This document shows, piece by piece, positions 16,957-25,694 of a stretch of 64,000 bases of DNA. The position numbers were made by a program, and so were the translations under genes. The notes below the pieces were generated by a model. That model saw nothing but the letters and a program-made list of their open reading frames with translations. It had not been told where the DNA came from and did not search any database. Each line of letters starts with the position of its first letter. Within the stretch, counting starts at the first letter, position 1. Source of the DNA: Martelella lutilitoris (GTDB lineage: Bacteria; Pseudomonadota; Alphaproteobacteria; Rhizobiales; Rhizobiaceae); assembly GCF_005924265.1 (NCBI RefSeq), contig NZ_VCLB01000006.1, forward strand, positions 1 through 64,000. The letters run 5' to 3'.

Positions 16957-18243
16957 TTATTGGAAGACGGCGTCCGGATTGTCCAGGCTGTCGGAGCCTT
17001 CCAGGTCAATCTGGCCGAGTTCCAGCGCCGCGATCGCACGCTCGATCGAAGGCGTCTGCGCGATCAGGCCGTCAATGGCTGCCTGAACGGTGGCGTTGCC
17101 TTGCGTATTGCCTTCGCCGATCATCTGGTCATAGGCCTCGACATTCTCGGCGCGCGACGCCATGGCTTCCATGGCCTCGACCGTGTCAACGAGCTTCGCC
17201 TTGATCTCTTCGTCAAGCGCCGGATCCTTGGCGGCAACCAGATCGGATACCGATGCGCCGGACATTTCCGTGCCGTCAACGCGAACGTAGTCGCCGGTAT
17301 AGGCCTGCAGGATGCCGATGACATCGTTCAGGTGCGAGGCGTGGGTGTTGTCGGAGAAGCAATCATGCTCTTCTTCCGGATCATGCAGCAGCAGGCCGAG
17401 CTTCATGCGCTCGCCGGCGAGCTCGCCATAGGAGAGCGAGCCCATGCCCGTCAGGATGGCGGCAACGCCGCGTGTCGGATCCTCGGTCACATAGGCATAG
17501 GCTTCACCGCCTTCTTCCCAGGCAGCCACGATGTCTTCCAGATCGGAGATCAGCAGTTCGGAGGCGGCGGCAAGATATTCCGCGCGGCGGTCGCAATTGC
17601 CGTTGGTGCAATCATCGCCCGAAAGATAATCCGTGTAGGAGCGCTCGCCCGCGCCGGCATCCGTGCCGTTCAGGTCCTGGCCCCAGAGCAGGAATTCGAT
17701 GGCGTGATACCCGGTCGCGACATTGGCCTCGATACCGCCGGCCTCATGCAGCGTGTTGGCCAGAAGATCCGGCGTGATCTCGCTGGCATCGACCGGCTCG
17801 CCGTTGATCTCGATTTGCGGATTGGCGATTACATTGGCGGTGTAGAGCGTGTTCTCGTCGCTTTCCATGCCATAGGAGGCATCGACGTAATCGATCAGGC
17901 CCTCGTCCAGCGGCCAGGCATTGACCTTGCCTTCCCAGTCGTCAACGGCCGGATTGCCGAAGCGGTAGACCTCGGTCTGCTGGTAGGGAACGCGGGCGGC
18001 AATCCATGCTTCCTTGGCGGCGGCCTGCGTCTCTTCGCTCGGGGCCTCGATGAAGGCCTGGATTGCCTTGTCGAGTTCCTGCGCCGTCGTCAGGCTGTCC
18101 TGATATTTGGCATGGGCGACATCGGCATAATGCTTGACGACCTCTTCCGGCGTCACGTCCGCCGCAAAGGCCGGCATGGCCGCAAGAGCGGTCGAGGCCG
18201 CAAAAGCGGAAAGCGCAACGCGCATGGTTGTCGTGCGTTTCAT
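16957..18243 (-). CDS. imelysin-family iron-regulated periplasmic protein
   Basis: A 428-residue protein with a signal peptide (MRVALSAFAASTALAAMPAFA) and two helical-bundle imelysin repeats. The metal-site motif GYHAIEFLLWGQD near residue 175 has the complete HxxE. Members (IrpA, ICMP, EfeO-like) bind iron at the cell surface or in the periplasm. First gene of the operon, so the promoter should lie in 18244-18394. A near-palindrome is present there at 18313-18332, but I cannot match it to a known iron box. Confidence 0.88.
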   Translation of the reverse strand: MKRTTTMRVALSAFAASTALAAMPAFAADVTPEEVVKHYADVAHAKYQDSLTTAQELDKAIQAFIEAPSEETQAAAKEAWIAARVPYQQTEVYRFGNPAVDDWEGKVNAWPLDEGLIDYVDASYGMESDENTLYTANVIANPQIEINGEPVDASEITPDLLANTLHEAGGIEANVATGYHAIEFLLWGQDLNGTDAGAGERSYTDYLSGDDCTNGNCDRRAEYLAAASELLISDLEDIVAAWEEGGEAYAYVTEDPTRGVAAILTGMGSLSYGELAGERMKLGLLLHDPEEEHDCFSDNTHASHLNDVIGILQAYTGDYVRVDGTEMSGASVSDLVAAKDPALDEEIKAKLVDTVEAMEAMASRAENVEAYDQMIGEGNTQGNATVQAAIDGLIAQTPSIERAIAALELGQIDLEGSDSLDNPDAVFQ

Positions 18244-18348
18244 GAATCCCTCTCCTTCAATGAGTTCACGCTTGGTTGATCGCGGCCTACATGAAGGAAA
18301 AACAAACTTGTGTCAAATAATCCAGTTATTGAACGGACAATAAGCAGA

Positions 18349-18367
18349 AAGGCCGCATACCGGCCTT
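18349..18367 (-). terminator. weak terminator-like hairpin after rsmB
   Basis: AAGGCCG (18349-18355) and CGGCCTT (18361-18367) form a perfect 7-bp stem with a five-base loop between rsmB and the imelysin operon. The T tract is poor (TTTCTGC on the minus strand), so termination may be inefficient. Confidence 0.45.
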
Positions 18368-18394
18368 GATGATCGTCAACCCGACGCGTTGAAT

Positions 18395-19690
18395 TCAGGA
18401 TTTCCGGACCAGAATTGCACAGAAGAACCCGTCCGTGCCGGTCGCAGCCGGCGTCAGCGTGGCAAAGCCGGAACCGGAGAGATGAGGCCGCGCCTCGACG
18501 CCGGGAAACACGGCGGACCAGACGGTATCTATATCGACGGTCGCAAAGCTGCTGCCGGTCTCGCCTTGCAGAAACCGCGTGATCTGATCCTGATTTTCCG
18601 CCGGCAGAAGCGAACAGGTGACATAGACCAGATGCCCGCCCGGCTTGACGAAGCGCGCGGCATCGACAAGCACCTCGGCCTGCTGGGCGGTGCGCTCCTC
18701 GAGGTTCTTCTCCGAAAGCCGCCATTTGATGTCCGGCCGGCGGCGCCAGGTGCCGGTGCCCGTGCAGGGTGCGTCGACCAGAACATGATCGAACCGCGCC
18801 TCAAGGCCGGAAAGCCCGTCCAGCGCGTCGTGGACCTGTACATTGCGCGTGCCCGCCCGCTTCAGCCGCTCGATGATCGGCGCAAGCCGGGTGCGGTCGG
18901 CGTCATAAGCGTGCACCTGCCCGGCATTCTCCATCGCGGCTGCCAGCGCCAGCGTCTTGCCGCCGCCGCCCGCGCAGAAATCAAGCGCCTGATCGCCGGC
19001 CTTCGCCCCGACCAGTTTCGCCACGATCTGCGAGCCCTGGTCCTGCACCTCGAACCAGCCCTTCTGGAAAGAAAGCTCGGCGGTGACATTGGGCAGCCGG
19101 TCCGGCCCGCTTCCGGGCGGAATGCGGATCGCCTCGGGCGCGATGCCGCCCTCGCCTGCGCCGCTGCGGGAAAGCGCCTTCAGCACCTTCTCGCGCGTTG
19201 CCTTCAGCGTGTTGACGCGCAAATCCAGCGGCGGGCGAAGGTTCAGCGCCTCGGCTTCAGCCAGCCAGTTCTCGCCGAAATTCCGCTTGAAAGCCGGCAG
19301 GATCCATTCGGGAAGGTCGCCGCGCACATCATCCGGCGCATCGGCAAGATTGCGGCTGGCAAAGGCCTTGAGAGCGGCTTCGGACAAGGGCACGGGCGCG
19401 AACTTGTCGCCATCCAGCCGCTCGGCAAGCGCTTCCGGCGCAATGCCCCACTGGCGGAAGAGGACGGCATGGGCCAGCGCCGCCGGGCTGTCGTCATCCA
19501 TGAGCCAGGCGTGGGACAGCCTCAGCCGCAGCGCATCATAGACGATATTGCCGATGGCAGCACGATCGCCGGACCCGGCAAAGCGATGCGCCGTGCCCCA
19601 GTCCTTCAGCGCATTGGCAATCGGCCGCCGCCGCTCTTCGACATCCGCCAGAATTTCGATCGCGCCTTGAAGACGCCCGCCGATGCGCAT
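18395..19690 (-). CDS. rsmB: RsmB-type rRNA (cytosine-5) methyltransferase
   Basis: A 431-residue SAM-dependent m5C methyltransferase, likely acting on 16S rRNA. It has an N-terminal NusB-like region (about 1-125) and a Rossmann methyltransferase domain. LDFCAGGGGKTLALA near 240 binds SAM, DAPCTGTGTWRRRPD near 310 carries the general Cys motif, and YVTCSLLPAEN near 370 carries the catalytic Cys. Family-typical length. It is separated from ubiB by a palindromic repeat block and from the iron operon by a weak hairpin. Confidence 0.88.
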   Translation of the reverse strand: MRIGGRLQGAIEILADVEERRRPIANALKDWGTAHRFAGSGDRAAIGNIVYDALRLRLSHAWLMDDDSPAALAHAVLFRQWGIAPEALAERLDGDKFAPVPLSEAALKAFASRNLADAPDDVRGDLPEWILPAFKRNFGENWLAEAEALNLRPPLDLRVNTLKATREKVLKALSRSGAGEGGIAPEAIRIPPGSGPDRLPNVTAELSFQKGWFEVQDQGSQIVAKLVGAKAGDQALDFCAGGGGKTLALAAAMENAGQVHAYDADRTRLAPIIERLKRAGTRNVQVHDALDGLSGLEARFDHVLVDAPCTGTGTWRRRPDIKWRLSEKNLEERTAQQAEVLVDAARFVKPGGHLVYVTCSLLPAENQDQITRFLQGETGSSFATVDIDTVWSAVFPGVEARPHLSGSGFATLTPAATGTDGFFCAILVRKS

Positions 19691-19740
19691 CAGTTTTGCT
19701 CCGGGACTGTGTGAACGCGACCTGCCTGCCGTGTCCAGTC

Positions 19741-19880
19741 GATCTCCCCCCTTGAGGGGGAGATGCCCCGAAAGGGGCAGAGGGGGGTGAACCTTCTCGC
19801 TGATAGCGGCGCTTGCGGCCTATGCCCATGCCCCTCTCTGTCGCTGTCGCGACATCTCCCCCTCAAAGGGGGAGATTGAA
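19741..19880. repeat. palindromic intergenic repeat block (RIME/REP-like)
   Basis: Two hairpin units about 110 bp apart, one built from ATCTCCCCC/GGGGGAGAT arms at 19742-19764 and the other from CATCTCCCCC/GGGGGAGAT at 19853-19876, enclose a GC-rich spacer with another short hairpin (GCCCCGAAAGGGGC). The style matches mosaic intergenic repeats of rhizobia. It differs in sequence from the TCCTCGGG family found elsewhere in the window. Confidence 0.7.
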
Positions 19881-19915
19881 GGGAGCCATGCGGCACGCTG
19901 ATCGGAACCATCGCC

Positions 19916-21508
19916 CTACCCCAGCCACACGAATGACGCCACGATACCGAGATAGATCATCACCGCCGCAATCAGCCACAGCGCCACCCGACCGGACCGC
20001 GTATGCCGTGCCTCGGCCCGGCCGATCGCCTCGGCCGTGCCCTCGTCAAAGCGCAGGCCTTTCTCGCTCATGGCAATGATTTCGTTGTGGAATTTCTCCG
20101 TCTTGTCGGCTATTTCCGGGATCGCCTCGGCGATCTTGAGCACCGCGTGCATACCCTCGCGCATATCGGCGAGCACGCGTTTCGGCCCGAGATTTTCCTC
20201 GATCCACTTGCCAACCACGGGCTCGGACGCTTTCCACATATTGAAATGCGGGTCGAGCATGCGCGACACGCCCTCGACCACCACCATGGTCTTCTGCAGG
20301 TTGATGAGCTGCGTCTGCGTCGACATCTCGAAGATTTCGGTGATCTCGAACAGCAGCGTCAGAAGCTTGCCCATGGAGATCGTCTCGGCCGACTGGCCGT
20401 GGATCGGCTCGCCGATGGCGCGGATCGCCTGGGCAAAAGACGCCTTGTTGTGGTGCGAGGGAACGTAGCCCGCCTCGAAGTGGGCTTCCGCGACGCGCAT
20501 GTAATCGCGGGTGATGAAGCCGTACAGGATTTCGGCGAGGACCCGTCGTTCCTTCTTTCCGAGCCTGCCGACAATGCCCATGTCGACGGCGACGATCATG
20601 CCCTCATTGTCAACGAACAAATTGCCGGGATGCATGTCGGCATGGAAAAAACCGTCGCGCAGCGTATGGCGCAGGAAAGACTGGATCAGCGTGACCGCCA
20701 GTTCCTCCAGGTTATGCCCGGCCTTCTTCAGACCTTCGAGGTCCGACATCTTGACGCCGTCGATCCATTCCATGGTGACGACATCGCGGCCTGTGCGCTC
20801 CCAGTCCACCTTCGGCAGGCGGAAGCCGGGATCCTCGGCCGTATTCTCCGTCATCTCGGAGATGGCCGCCGCCTCGAGCCGCAAGTCCATCTCGATCTTG
20901 GTGGTCTGCTCCAGCGTGCGGGTGATGTCGACCGGGCGCAGCCGCCGGCTGGACCGGATGAAGCGCTCCTGCATGCGCGAGACCAGATACATCGCGCCGA
21001 GGTCTTCCTGGAACCGCTGTCGGATACCGGGGCGGATCACCTTGACGGCAACCTTCTGCCGGCGACCGTCGCGATCGACCACCTCCGCCGGATGCACCTG
21101 CGCGATCGAGGCGGCGGCAATCGGATCGCCAAACGATGTGTAGAGTTCCTCCACCGGGCGACCGAGCGAATTGCGGATGGTCGCCTTCGACGCCCCGACC
21201 GAAAAGAACGGCATGCGATCCTGCAGCTGCGCCAGATCGTTGGCAAAACCATCGCCGACCACATCGGGGCGCGTTGCCAGAAACTGGCCCATCTTCACAT
21301 AGGAGGGGCCGAGCCGCGATATCGCCTTGCTGAGTCTGTCGGAACGGTCCTTCTTGCGCGCGCTTGGCCGGGCAAACGGCACGAGCAACGCCTTCACCAG
21401 CCGCGCATAGGCCGGCAGGCCCTCCGAGGGCAGCGCGTTGATCACGCCTTCGCGGGCCAGCACCCAGCCAACGCCGAGCAGATTGAGATAGGATCGTAAC
21501 GCGCCCAT
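19916..21508 (-). CDS. ubiB: UbiB, ubiquinone biosynthesis atypical kinase
   Basis: A 530-residue member of the ABC1/ADCK/UbiB family, needed for ubiquinone production, now regarded as an ATPase or kinase-like factor rather than the hydroxylase itself. The KxGQ motif appears in SYVKMGQFLATRPD (about residue 70), the Lys of VAVKVIRPG near 155, and the catalytic loop HADMHPGN with VAVDMG near 290-310. Two hydrophobic segments at the C-terminus (VALWLIAAVMIYLGIVASFV) anchor it to the membrane. It follows ubiE in the same direction with a 9-bp gap. Confidence 0.93.
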   Translation of the reverse strand: MGALRSYLNLLGVGWVLAREGVINALPSEGLPAYARLVKALLVPFARPSARKKDRSDRLSKAISRLGPSYVKMGQFLATRPDVVGDGFANDLAQLQDRMPFFSVGASKATIRNSLGRPVEELYTSFGDPIAAASIAQVHPAEVVDRDGRRQKVAVKVIRPGIRQRFQEDLGAMYLVSRMQERFIRSSRRLRPVDITRTLEQTTKIEMDLRLEAAAISEMTENTAEDPGFRLPKVDWERTGRDVVTMEWIDGVKMSDLEGLKKAGHNLEELAVTLIQSFLRHTLRDGFFHADMHPGNLFVDNEGMIVAVDMGIVGRLGKKERRVLAEILYGFITRDYMRVAEAHFEAGYVPSHHNKASFAQAIRAIGEPIHGQSAETISMGKLLTLLFEITEIFEMSTQTQLINLQKTMVVVEGVSRMLDPHFNMWKASEPVVGKWIEENLGPKRVLADMREGMHAVLKIAEAIPEIADKTEKFHNEIIAMSEKGLRFDEGTAEAIGRAEARHTRSGRVALWLIAAVMIYLGIVASFVWLG

Positions 21509-21517
21509 GAGCCGTGC

Positions 21518-22294
21518 CTAAAGCTTCCAGCCTGAGTGAAGGGCAGCAATGCCGCCCGAATAATTGGTGAACTTGACGCGCGAAAAGCCGGCGCGCTCTA
21601 TCATCGCGGCAAAATCCGTCTGGCTCGGGAACTTGCGGATCGATTCGACCAGATACCGGTAAGGCTCGCCGTCGCCGGCGACCGCCTTGCCGACCAGCGG
21701 AATGGCATGGAAGGACCAGGCCTCGTAGACCTTGTCGAGGATCGGCGCCTCGACCTCGGAAAACTCCAGCACCAGAAGCCGCCCGCCGCGCTTCAGCACG
21801 CGGTAGGCTTCCGACAATGCCTTGTCGATATGCGGCACATTGCGGATGCCGAACGCGATCGTATAGGCATCGAAGCTCTTGTCGTCGAAGGGCAGGTCCT
21901 CGGCATTGGCCTCGACGAAGGTCAGATTATCGGAAATCCCCTTCTTCGCGGCCCGTTCCTCGCCGACGGCGAGCATCGAGCCGTTGATGTCGAGCACCGT
22001 GGCCTGCGCCAGGCCGCGCGAGGCCTTGACGATGCGAAAGGCGATGTCGCCCGTGCCGCCTGCCACGTCGAGCACGCGGTAATCAGGGTTCGGCGGCGGG
22101 TTGAGCGCGCTCACCATGCCGTCCTTCCAGGCGCGGTGCAGGCCCGCCGACATCAGGTCGTTCATCATGTCGTAGCGCTTGGCGACCTTGTGAAACACGT
22201 CGTTGACGAGCGGCTGCTTTTCGCCATCGGCCACATCCCTGAAACCAAAGGAGGTTTCCATGCCGCCGTTTGCGCCGGTCCGGCTTTCCGCCAT
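21518..22294 (-). CDS. ubiE: UbiE, ubiquinone/menaquinone C-methyltransferase
   Basis: A 258-residue SAM methyltransferase of ubiquinone synthesis. [15 protein letters not shown] near residue 75 is the SAM motif, [20 protein letters not shown] near 145 is the family signature, and [13 protein letters not shown] near 170 is the post-motif. The N-terminal [19 protein letters not shown] is diagnostic of UbiE. An alternative ATG 11 codons in is possible. It is divergent from mutM and first of the ubiE-ubiB unit. Confidence 0.95.
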   Translation of the reverse strand: MAESRTGANGGMETSFGFRDVADGEKQPLVNDVFHKVAKRYDMMNDLMSAGLHRAWKDGMVSALNPPPNPDYRVLDVAGGTGDIAFRIVKASRGLAQATVLDINGSMLAVGEERAAKKGISDNLTFVEANAEDLPFDDKSFDAYTIAFGIRNVPHIDKALSEAYRVLKRGGRLLVLEFSEVEAPILDKVYEAWSFHAIPLVGKAVAGDGEPYRYLVESIRKFPSQTDFAAMIERAGFSRVKFTNYSGGIAALHSGWKL

Positions 22295-22434
22295 GTTCGC
22301 ACCTATCTGTTACCCGATTGATTTTTAAGGCGACCATAGCGAAAGCCGAAGCCTTGCGCTATTGCTGCCGCCCGCCGACAGTGCGGCTATAAACCGAAAC
22401 GGAATAAAGCGAAACGCCAAAGGCTTAAAATAAG

Positions 22435-23325
22435 ATGCCGGAACTGCCCGAAGTCGAAACCGTCCGTCGCGGACTGGCGCCTGCCATGGAGGGCCGCCGG
22501 ATCGAAAAACTGGTGCTGAACCGGTCCGATCTTCGCTTTCCCTTCCCAGAAAACCTTGTCAAGACTGTGGAGAACAGGACCATTGTCGCACTGGGGCGGC
22601 GGGCGAAATACCTGCTGATCGACCTCGATGACGGCATGACCGTCATCGCCCATCTCGGCATGTCGGGCTCGTGGCGGGTCGAGGAGGAAGACGATGCCCA
22701 CCTGCCGGGCCGGTTTCATGCGCCCCGCAGCGTCAACGCGCTGCATGACCATGTGATCATCGAACTGAGCGGCGCGCCGGCACGACGCATTGTCTACAAC
22801 GATCCGCGCCGCTTCGGCTTCATCAAGCTTGCGCGCAAGGCCGAACTGGAAGCCGAACCAAGCTTTGCCGGCCTTGGACCGGAGCCGACCGGCAACAGCC
22901 TCGATGCCGAGTTCCTCGCCGCGCGCTTTGCCGGCAAGACGCAAGCCATCAAGACCGCGCTGCTCGACCAGCGCAACATCGCCGGCCTCGGCAATATCTA
23001 TGTCTGCGAGGCGCTTTGGCGGGCGCGGCTTTCGCCGTTTCGTAGTGCCGGCCACCTGGTTACGCCGACAGGAAGGCCGCGAGAGGGCCTGAAAACCCTG
23101 GTGCCCGCGATCCGCGCCGTCATCGCCGAAGCCATCGAGGCCGGAGGCTCGACGCTGCGCGATCACCGCAAGACCGACGGCACACTCGGCTATTTCCAGC
23201 ATTCCTTTTCCGTCTACGACAGGACCGGCGCGCCCTGCGCGCACGCGGACTGCAACGGCACGGTGGCCCGCGCCGTCCAGTCCGGCCGCTCGACCTTCTA
23301 TTGTCCGGCCTGCCAGAAAGGCTAG
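22435..23325 (+). CDS. mutM: formamidopyrimidine-DNA glycosylase (Fpg/MutM)
   Basis: A bifunctional base-excision enzyme that removes 8-oxoguanine and cleaves abasic sites. The 296-residue protein begins [13 protein letters not shown], with the catalytic N-terminal Pro and Glu, has the helix-two-turn-helix [18 protein letters not shown] near 180-200, and ends in a zinc finger, CAHADC...CPAC. All catalytic elements are intact. The gene is divergent from ubiE and converges on the hydroxyacid dehydrogenase 6 bp away. Confidence 0.97.
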   Translation: MPELPEVETVRRGLAPAMEGRRIEKLVLNRSDLRFPFPENLVKTVENRTIVALGRRAKYLLIDLDDGMTVIAHLGMSGSWRVEEEDDAHLPGRFHAPRSVNALHDHVIIELSGAPARRIVYNDPRRFGFIKLARKAELEAEPSFAGLGPEPTGNSLDAEFLAARFAGKTQAIKTALLDQRNIAGLGNIYVCEALWRARLSPFRSAGHLVTPTGRPREGLKTLVPAIRAVIAEAIEAGGSTLRDHRKTDGTLGYFQHSFSVYDRTGAPCAHADCNGTVARAVQSGRSTFYCPACQKG

Positions 23326-23331
23326 CGCTCT

Positions 23332-24324
23332 CTATCGCCGCTCGATCGGATGCAGCGCCGCGCCTTTTTCCTCAAAGGCGGTGATGTTGGCGATCGTGGT
23401 ATGGGCGATGTTGTAGAGCGCCTCCGCGGTAAAGAAGCCCTGATGGCCGGTGATCAGCACATTCGGAAAAGTCAGAAGCCGGGCGAAAATATCGTCACGG
23501 ATGACGGTGGAAGAGAGGTCGCGGAAGAACAGGTCCTCTTCTTCCTCATAGACATCGAGTGCCAGAGCGCCGATTCGCCCCGACTTCAGCCCCTCGATGA
23601 CAGCGAGCGTATCGATCACGCCGCCGCGGCTCGTATTGACCAGCATCTTGCAGCGCTGCATGGCGTCGATGGCTTTCTCGTCGATGAAGTGCCGCGTTTC
23701 CGGCGTCAGCGGGCAGTGCAGCGTGATGATCTCGGAACGCTCCAGCAATTCGTCCTTGTCGACATAGCGCGCACCGAGCGCGATGGCCTCGTCATTGGGA
23801 TAGGGATCGAAGGCGAGGATCTTGCAGCCGAAGCCGGAAAAGGCCCGCATCACATTGCGGCCAATCCCGCCGGTCCCGACCACGCCGACCGTCTTGCCGT
23901 GCAGGTCGAAGCCCAGAAGCCCGTTGAGCGCGAAATTGCCCTCCCGCACCCGGTTATAGGCGCGATGGATCTTGCGGTTCAGCGTCATCACCAGCGCCAG
24001 CGTGTGTTCGGCAATGGCATAGGGCGAATAGGAGGGCACCCGGGCGGTCGCCATCTGCAGATGATCGGCGGTCGTCAGATCGAGCCGGTTGAAACCGGCG
24101 CACCGGAGCGCAACGAGCTTGACCCCGGCCTCCTTCAGTTCCGACAGGGTCGAGGCGCCGAGATCATCATTGACGAAGGCGCAGACGGCCTTCGAACCGG
24201 CGGCAAGCTTGGCCGTCGGGGCATGAAGCGGCGCCTCGGTGAACACCAGGTCATGGCGCCCCTCATTGGCGGACTTGAGGAATTCCTCATCATAGGGCTT
24301 TGCCGAAAAGACTGTGACACGCAT
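23332..24324 (-). CDS. D-2-hydroxyacid dehydrogenase (D-lactate dehydrogenase-like)
   Basis: A 330-residue NAD-dependent dehydrogenase. The nucleotide-binding VGVVGTGGIGRNVM is near residue 147, and the catalytic residues are Arg in LVNTSRGGVID (about 233), Glu and His in LITGHQGFFTAEA (about 295). It resembles fermentative D-lactate dehydrogenases (LdhA type), but the exact substrate is not certain. The start at 24324 (MRVTVFSAKPYDEEF) is the family start. Convergent with mutM. Confidence 0.85.
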   Translation of the reverse strand: MRVTVFSAKPYDEEFLKSANEGRHDLVFTEAPLHAPTAKLAAGSKAVCAFVNDDLGASTLSELKEAGVKLVALRCAGFNRLDLTTADHLQMATARVPSYSPYAIAEHTLALVMTLNRKIHRAYNRVREGNFALNGLLGFDLHGKTVGVVGTGGIGRNVMRAFSGFGCKILAFDPYPNDEAIALGARYVDKDELLERSEIITLHCPLTPETRHFIDEKAIDAMQRCKMLVNTSRGGVIDTLAVIEGLKSGRIGALALDVYEEEEDLFFRDLSSTVIRDDIFARLLTFPNVLITGHQGFFTAEALYNIAHTTIANITAFEEKGAALHPIERR

Positions 24325-24475
24325 CTTTACATCCGTTTCGCTGGGGCCCGCCGGAACGGAGCCGGATAATTTCCTCTCGCGATTGAATTCTAGAGCGAGA
24401 CGGCATAATGGCAACGGTACCGGACGCCGCAGGGCAAAGACCGGTCACAGACAAACGGTTTTCGACAATTCGACG

Positions 24476-24504
24476 TTGACGGACAGCGCGTTTGCCTTTA
24501 TATG
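24476..24504 (+). promoter_or_regulatory. sigma-70-type promoter of rpsT
   Basis: TTGACG at 24476-24481 and TATATG at 24499-24504 are separated by exactly 17 bp, about 120 bp upstream of rpsT. This is a strong housekeeping promoter for a ribosomal protein gene. Confidence 0.7.
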
Positions 24505-24626
24505 CCCGCACCACAGTGTTGAAAGCTGAAAAGCTTCATCGATTGCTCCCGGCAGAAAAGCGACTAGAGCCATGACGGCGCGCCGCCGATGCCGGAGCTT
24601 GCGACCACATTCGAAGAGAGACTTAT

Positions 24627-24893
24627 ATGGCCAATACAACTTCGGCGAAAAAGGCGACGCGCAAAATGGCCCGCCGTACCGCCATCAACAAGTCCCGCCG
24701 CTCGCGTGTCCGCGGCTTCGTACGAAAGGTTGAAGAGGCGCTCGCAGCCGGCAACCTTGATCAGGCGCAGGAAGCGCTGAAGGCCGCCGAGCCGGAAATC
24801 GCTCGCGCCGCCAGCAAGGGCGTCCTGCACCGCAATACGGCTTCGCGGAAGGTTTCGCGCCTCGCTCAGCGGGTCAAGGCACTGAACGCCTGA
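24627..24893 (+). CDS. rpsT: 30S ribosomal protein S20
   Basis: An 88-residue basic protein that binds 16S rRNA early in small-subunit assembly. The sequence is typical of S20 ([20 protein letters not shown] at the N-terminus, [19 protein letters not shown] at the C-terminus). AGAGA precedes the ATG. It is flanked by a strong promoter and a rho-independent terminator, so it is a single-gene unit upstream of dnaA, an arrangement common in the order. Confidence 0.98.
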   Translation: MANTTSAKKATRKMARRTAINKSRRSRVRGFVRKVEEALAAGNLDQAQEALKAAEPEIARAASKGVLHRNTASRKVSRLAQRVKALNA

Positions 24894-24920
24894 GACCGAA
24901 TTCGCATCCGTTTTTCGAGA

Positions 24921-24950
24921 AACCCGGCCACTGGCCGGGTTTTTTGTTTT
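24921..24950 (+). terminator. rho-independent terminator of rpsT
   Basis: AACCCGGCCA (24921-24930) and TGGCCGGGTT (24932-24941) form a perfect stem with a very tight loop, followed by TTTTTGTTTT. Confidence 0.92.
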
Positions 24951-25694
24951 TCTTCATAGGCTTGCCCTTCATGACAATGGCGTTTCAGCCAGATGTCACA
25001 AAAATGACGATTTTTATAACGCATTTTCAATAGGTTGCGGGAGGAAGGTCACATTTCCACCGTTTTCGGCCTGAATTTGCATCTCCAAAAGGCGTCAAGT
25101 CATTTTATTTTTTCGGCCTCGAATCGGCTCGGAAAATTGAGCACTTTCTGAATCTAATTGATTCAAAAGCGATTCTTTTGCGGGCGTGTCCGGCGAGTCA
25201 AAATCGCCCCCTTGAGTCAATGCGGACAGCGGCGATTCGCGTAAAATTCCTTGTTGAAATTGACGGCCGTTCTTGCCTAAATGCTTCCCACATCAGCGGA
25301 CGGATTGAGCTCCCGACCTTGTCGGGAGGGGCGCGTTCTCCAGGAGCGTGTTGTCTTCCTGAAGCTGGAAGCGAGGTCGTTTTGGCTTCGTCCTTCCAAC
25401 AATCATAGGTTGCGCATCGGATTTCTTCGTGAAATCCGGTTCGGTCATTGTGTGCCTTTTTCAGGCCGGAAAGCAAGTGGGGACCAAGACGGACAAGAAC
25501 GACTGACCGGACACTTTGCGGCCAGCATCACCCTTTACGAGGAAGGGCGCTGGCTTGTGCAGGGATTGTCCCAAGCCCGGCTTTGACCCGGGCAGTTTCA
25601 ACGAAAGGCCCCTGACCGGGGTCAAAGGGAAAAACGGGCCGCGAGCGCAAAAAGCGCTTGCGCCTGTGTGATGACTTTCGAAAGGCGGCAAGGA
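24951..25694 (+). promoter_or_regulatory. long dnaA leader region
   Basis: No gene was found here. The first half (about 24960-25170) is clearly AT-richer than the surroundings and likely contains the dnaA promoter. Seven GANTC sites fall at 25121-25238. A perfect hairpin, CTCCCGAC/GTCGGGAG, occupies 25310-25328, and more GC-rich inverted repeats occur at about 25590-25660, suggesting a structured 5' leader. No canonical DnaA box (TTATNCACA) was seen, so it is not obviously the replication origin. Confidence 0.6.
25121..25238. promoter_or_regulatory. cluster of seven CcrM (GANTC) sites upstream of dnaA
   Basis: GANTC occurs at 25121-25125, 25150-25154, 25160-25164, 25171-25175, 25195-25199, 25214-25218 and 25234-25238. 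About one site per 256 bp would be expected by chance, so the cluster is strongly enriched. In alphaproteobacteria CcrM adenine methylation of GANTC ties transcription of cell-cycle genes, including dnaA, to replication. Confidence 0.75.

Noticed and set aside
15456-17204. A 582-codon open frame on the plus strand
   Set aside because: It is antisense to the di-haem oxidoreductase and part of the imelysin gene, arginine-rich and without domain similarity: a typical shadow frame of GC-rich DNA.
18313-18332. Near-palindrome (TCAAATAA...TTATTGA) as an iron-responsive operator for the imelysin operon
   Set aside because: It fits neither the RirA nor the Irr consensus that I know, and one arm is imperfect.
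24951-25694. Replication origin next to dnaA
   Set aside because: The region is AT-rich and has inverted repeats, but I found no canonical DnaA box. In this order the origin is often near hemE instead, so I do not call it.
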